This document shows, in pieces, positions 23,058-24,134 of a DNA stretch of 24,134 nt. The position numbers were made by a program, and so were the translations under genes. The notes below the pieces were generated by a model. The model had not been told where the DNA came from, ran no database searches, and saw nothing but the letters and a program-made list of their open reading frames with translations. The DNA lies in the NCBI GenBank assembly GCA_927911475.1, contig CAKMPP010000169.1, positions 1 through 24,134 of the forward strand. Reading direction: 5' to 3'. This DNA comes from an uncultured Solobacterium sp. (GTDB lineage: Bacteria; Bacillota_I; Bacilli_A; Erysipelotrichales; Erysipelotrichaceae). Every line of letters starts with the position of its first letter. Within the stretch, counting starts at the first letter, position 1.

Positions 23058-24134
23058 ATGATTAAAGAGCGTCAATTTTATCAACGTTTAGTAGCGATGA
23101 TGATACCTCTTGTGATTCAAGAGATTATAAGTTTCTGCGTGCAGATGTTAGATACGGTCATGGTTGGATCTTTAGGCGATACGGCTGTATCTGCGGTTAC
23201 TTTAGCAGGGCAGCCATACTTTATCTTTAATGTTTTTGCATTTGGCTTAACATCAGCAGGTGCTGTTATGATTTCGCAGTATTGGGGACAGAAGAATATT
23301 GAGAAGATCAAACATATTATGAGTGTGATGTTATGGTCGGTTGTCATTGTATCAGTCTTATATATGGGGTTATGCTGGCTATTTCCGCGCCAACTTATCC
23401 GTCTTTTCGCAACAGATGAAAAGTTAGTTGAACTTGGTGTATCCTACCTTCAAGTAGTTGTGGTTTCTTATTTATTAAATGGATTATCCATGTGGTACTT
23501 CTCATCATTATCCGCAAAGGAAAATGTAAAGATCAGTGCCGCAGTATATACAGGTTCATTTTTTGTGAATTTGGTTTGTAACTATCTTTTAATCTATGGA
23601 AACTTTGGTTTTCCAAAGTTAGGTGTTGTTGGTGCCGCAATCGGTACGATTGTCGCAAGAGCGTTCCAGTTCGTATGTGCAAGTATTTATGCACGCTATC
23701 ATGAGAAGGATATTCGATTTGGTTTACGTGATATCTTTGACTTTGATAAAACTATGATTCCTACATATTTCCACTTAAGTCTTCCTGTGATTGGGGATGA
23801 TTTGATTTGGAGTTTGGCAGTATCTACACAGCTAGCTATCATCGGTAGAATGAGTAGTGATTATGTCGCAGCCGCATCAATTGCCAGTGTAGCTCAACAA
23901 TTTGTAATGATTCTTGTCTATTCCATGGCAAAAAGTGCTACGATTACAACAGGAAAAGCAGTTGGACAAGGTGATTATGAACGGGTAAAACAAATTGGTA
24001 GAACCTTTTTAGTATTATCTGCGTTTGTAGGTATCCTTGCGTGTGGGGTTGTACTTCTCATTCGAACACCTGTATTATCTCTATATCCAAATGTAACAGT
24101 TGAGACAAAGAATCTTGCATATCAGTTTATGACT
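23058..24134 (+). CDS. MATE-family multidrug/toxin efflux transporter, 3' truncated
   Basis: 359 codons are visible and the frame is open at the window edge. Membrane-segment motifs of MATE proteins are clear: an N-terminal MMIPLVIQEIISFCVQMLDTVMVGSLGD, ISQYWGQ, NYLLIYGNFGFPKLGVVGAAIGT, and the second-half repeat SLPVIGDDLIWSLAVSTQ with ASIASVAQQF. Such pumps exchange Na+ or H+ for cationic drugs or metabolites. GAGGGGG gives a strong ribosome site and the start at 23058 fits the family. The C-terminal ~90 residues are missing. No frame break is seen. Confidence 0.93.
   Translation, partial: MIKERQFYQRLVAMMIPLVIQEIISFCVQMLDTVMVGSLGDTAVSAVTLAGQPYFIFNVFAFGLTSAGAVMISQYWGQKNIEKIKHIMSVMLWSVVIVSVLYMGLCWLFPRQLIRLFATDEKLVELGVSYLQVVVVSYLLNGLSMWYFSSLSAKENVKISAAVYTGSFFVNLVCNYLLIYGNFGFPKLGVVGAAIGTIVARAFQFVCASIYARYHEKDIRFGLRDIFDFDKTMIPTYFHLSLPVIGDDLIWSLAVSTQLAIIGRMSSDYVAAASIASVAQQFVMILVYSMAKSATITTGKAVGQGDYERVKQIGRTFLVLSAFVGILACGVVLLIRTPVLSLYPNVTVETKNLAYQFMT

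Overview
The window is AT-rich, densely coded, low-GC Gram-positive (Bacillota) DNA. TGA acts as a stop, Shine-Dalgarno sites are strong (GGAGG type), intrinsic terminators are frequent, and there are two classical lipobox proteins. The gene content (mannose-family PTS, several Cof-type HAD phosphatases, a flavinylated FAD reductase lipoprotein, YwaF- and YczE-like membrane proteins) fits an anaerobic gut or oral Erysipelotrichaceae-like Firmicute. The genus is inference. I see no rRNA, tRNA or CRISPR.

Layout. 1-3535: a tight operon whose 5' end is cut off, holding a class I aldolase (COG1830 type), zinc alcohol dehydrogenase, YczE-like membrane protein, RibD-type reductase and PTS EIIA. 3584-4378 (minus): a HAD phosphatase. 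4570-6649: PTS EIIB, EIIC and EIID of the N-acetylgalactosamine/galactosamine (Aga) type with no EIIA of their own, so the upstream EIIA probably completes the transporter. 6841-8226: a 39-residue membrane peptide, a DUF4230 protein and 3-methyladenine DNA glycosylase I. 8266-9243 (minus): a WYL regulator. 9354-10488: a secreted protein with two BLIP-like repeats and a stand-alone HIRAN protein. 10634-12479: an extracytoplasmic FMN-binding/FAD reductase lipoprotein. 12540-14019: a HAD phosphatase, a small membrane protein and a tRNA-binding-domain protein. 14099-16713: an extended -10 promoter, a ~210-nt structured leader and an NMT1/SsuA-type ABC transporter (binding protein, permease, ATPase), followed by an unknown 103-aa protein and an M20 amidohydrolase. 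About 18.3-20.0 kb: an ISL3-family insertion sequence. 20117-22951: a zinc-ribbon membrane protein, a YwaF-like membrane protein and a two-segment membrane protein. 23058-end: a MATE efflux pump, cut off.

The most striking global property is about fifteen single-base reading-frame breaks in nine genes. In each one, the family motifs continue without a gap in another frame. Many sit in A-tracts, as both extra and missing bases. This looks more like indel error in the sequence than like real decay, so most broken genes are given here at their full intended extent, with the break located. Anyone using these proteins should first correct or confirm those bases.

Working together, the left half looks like carbohydrate uptake plus a partly unknown sugar-phosphate pathway. 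The centre combines DNA repair, regulation and anaerobic electron disposal. The right half holds an uncharacterised ABC importer with a neighbouring amidohydrolase, suggesting import and hydrolysis of an N-acyl or amide compound (inference).
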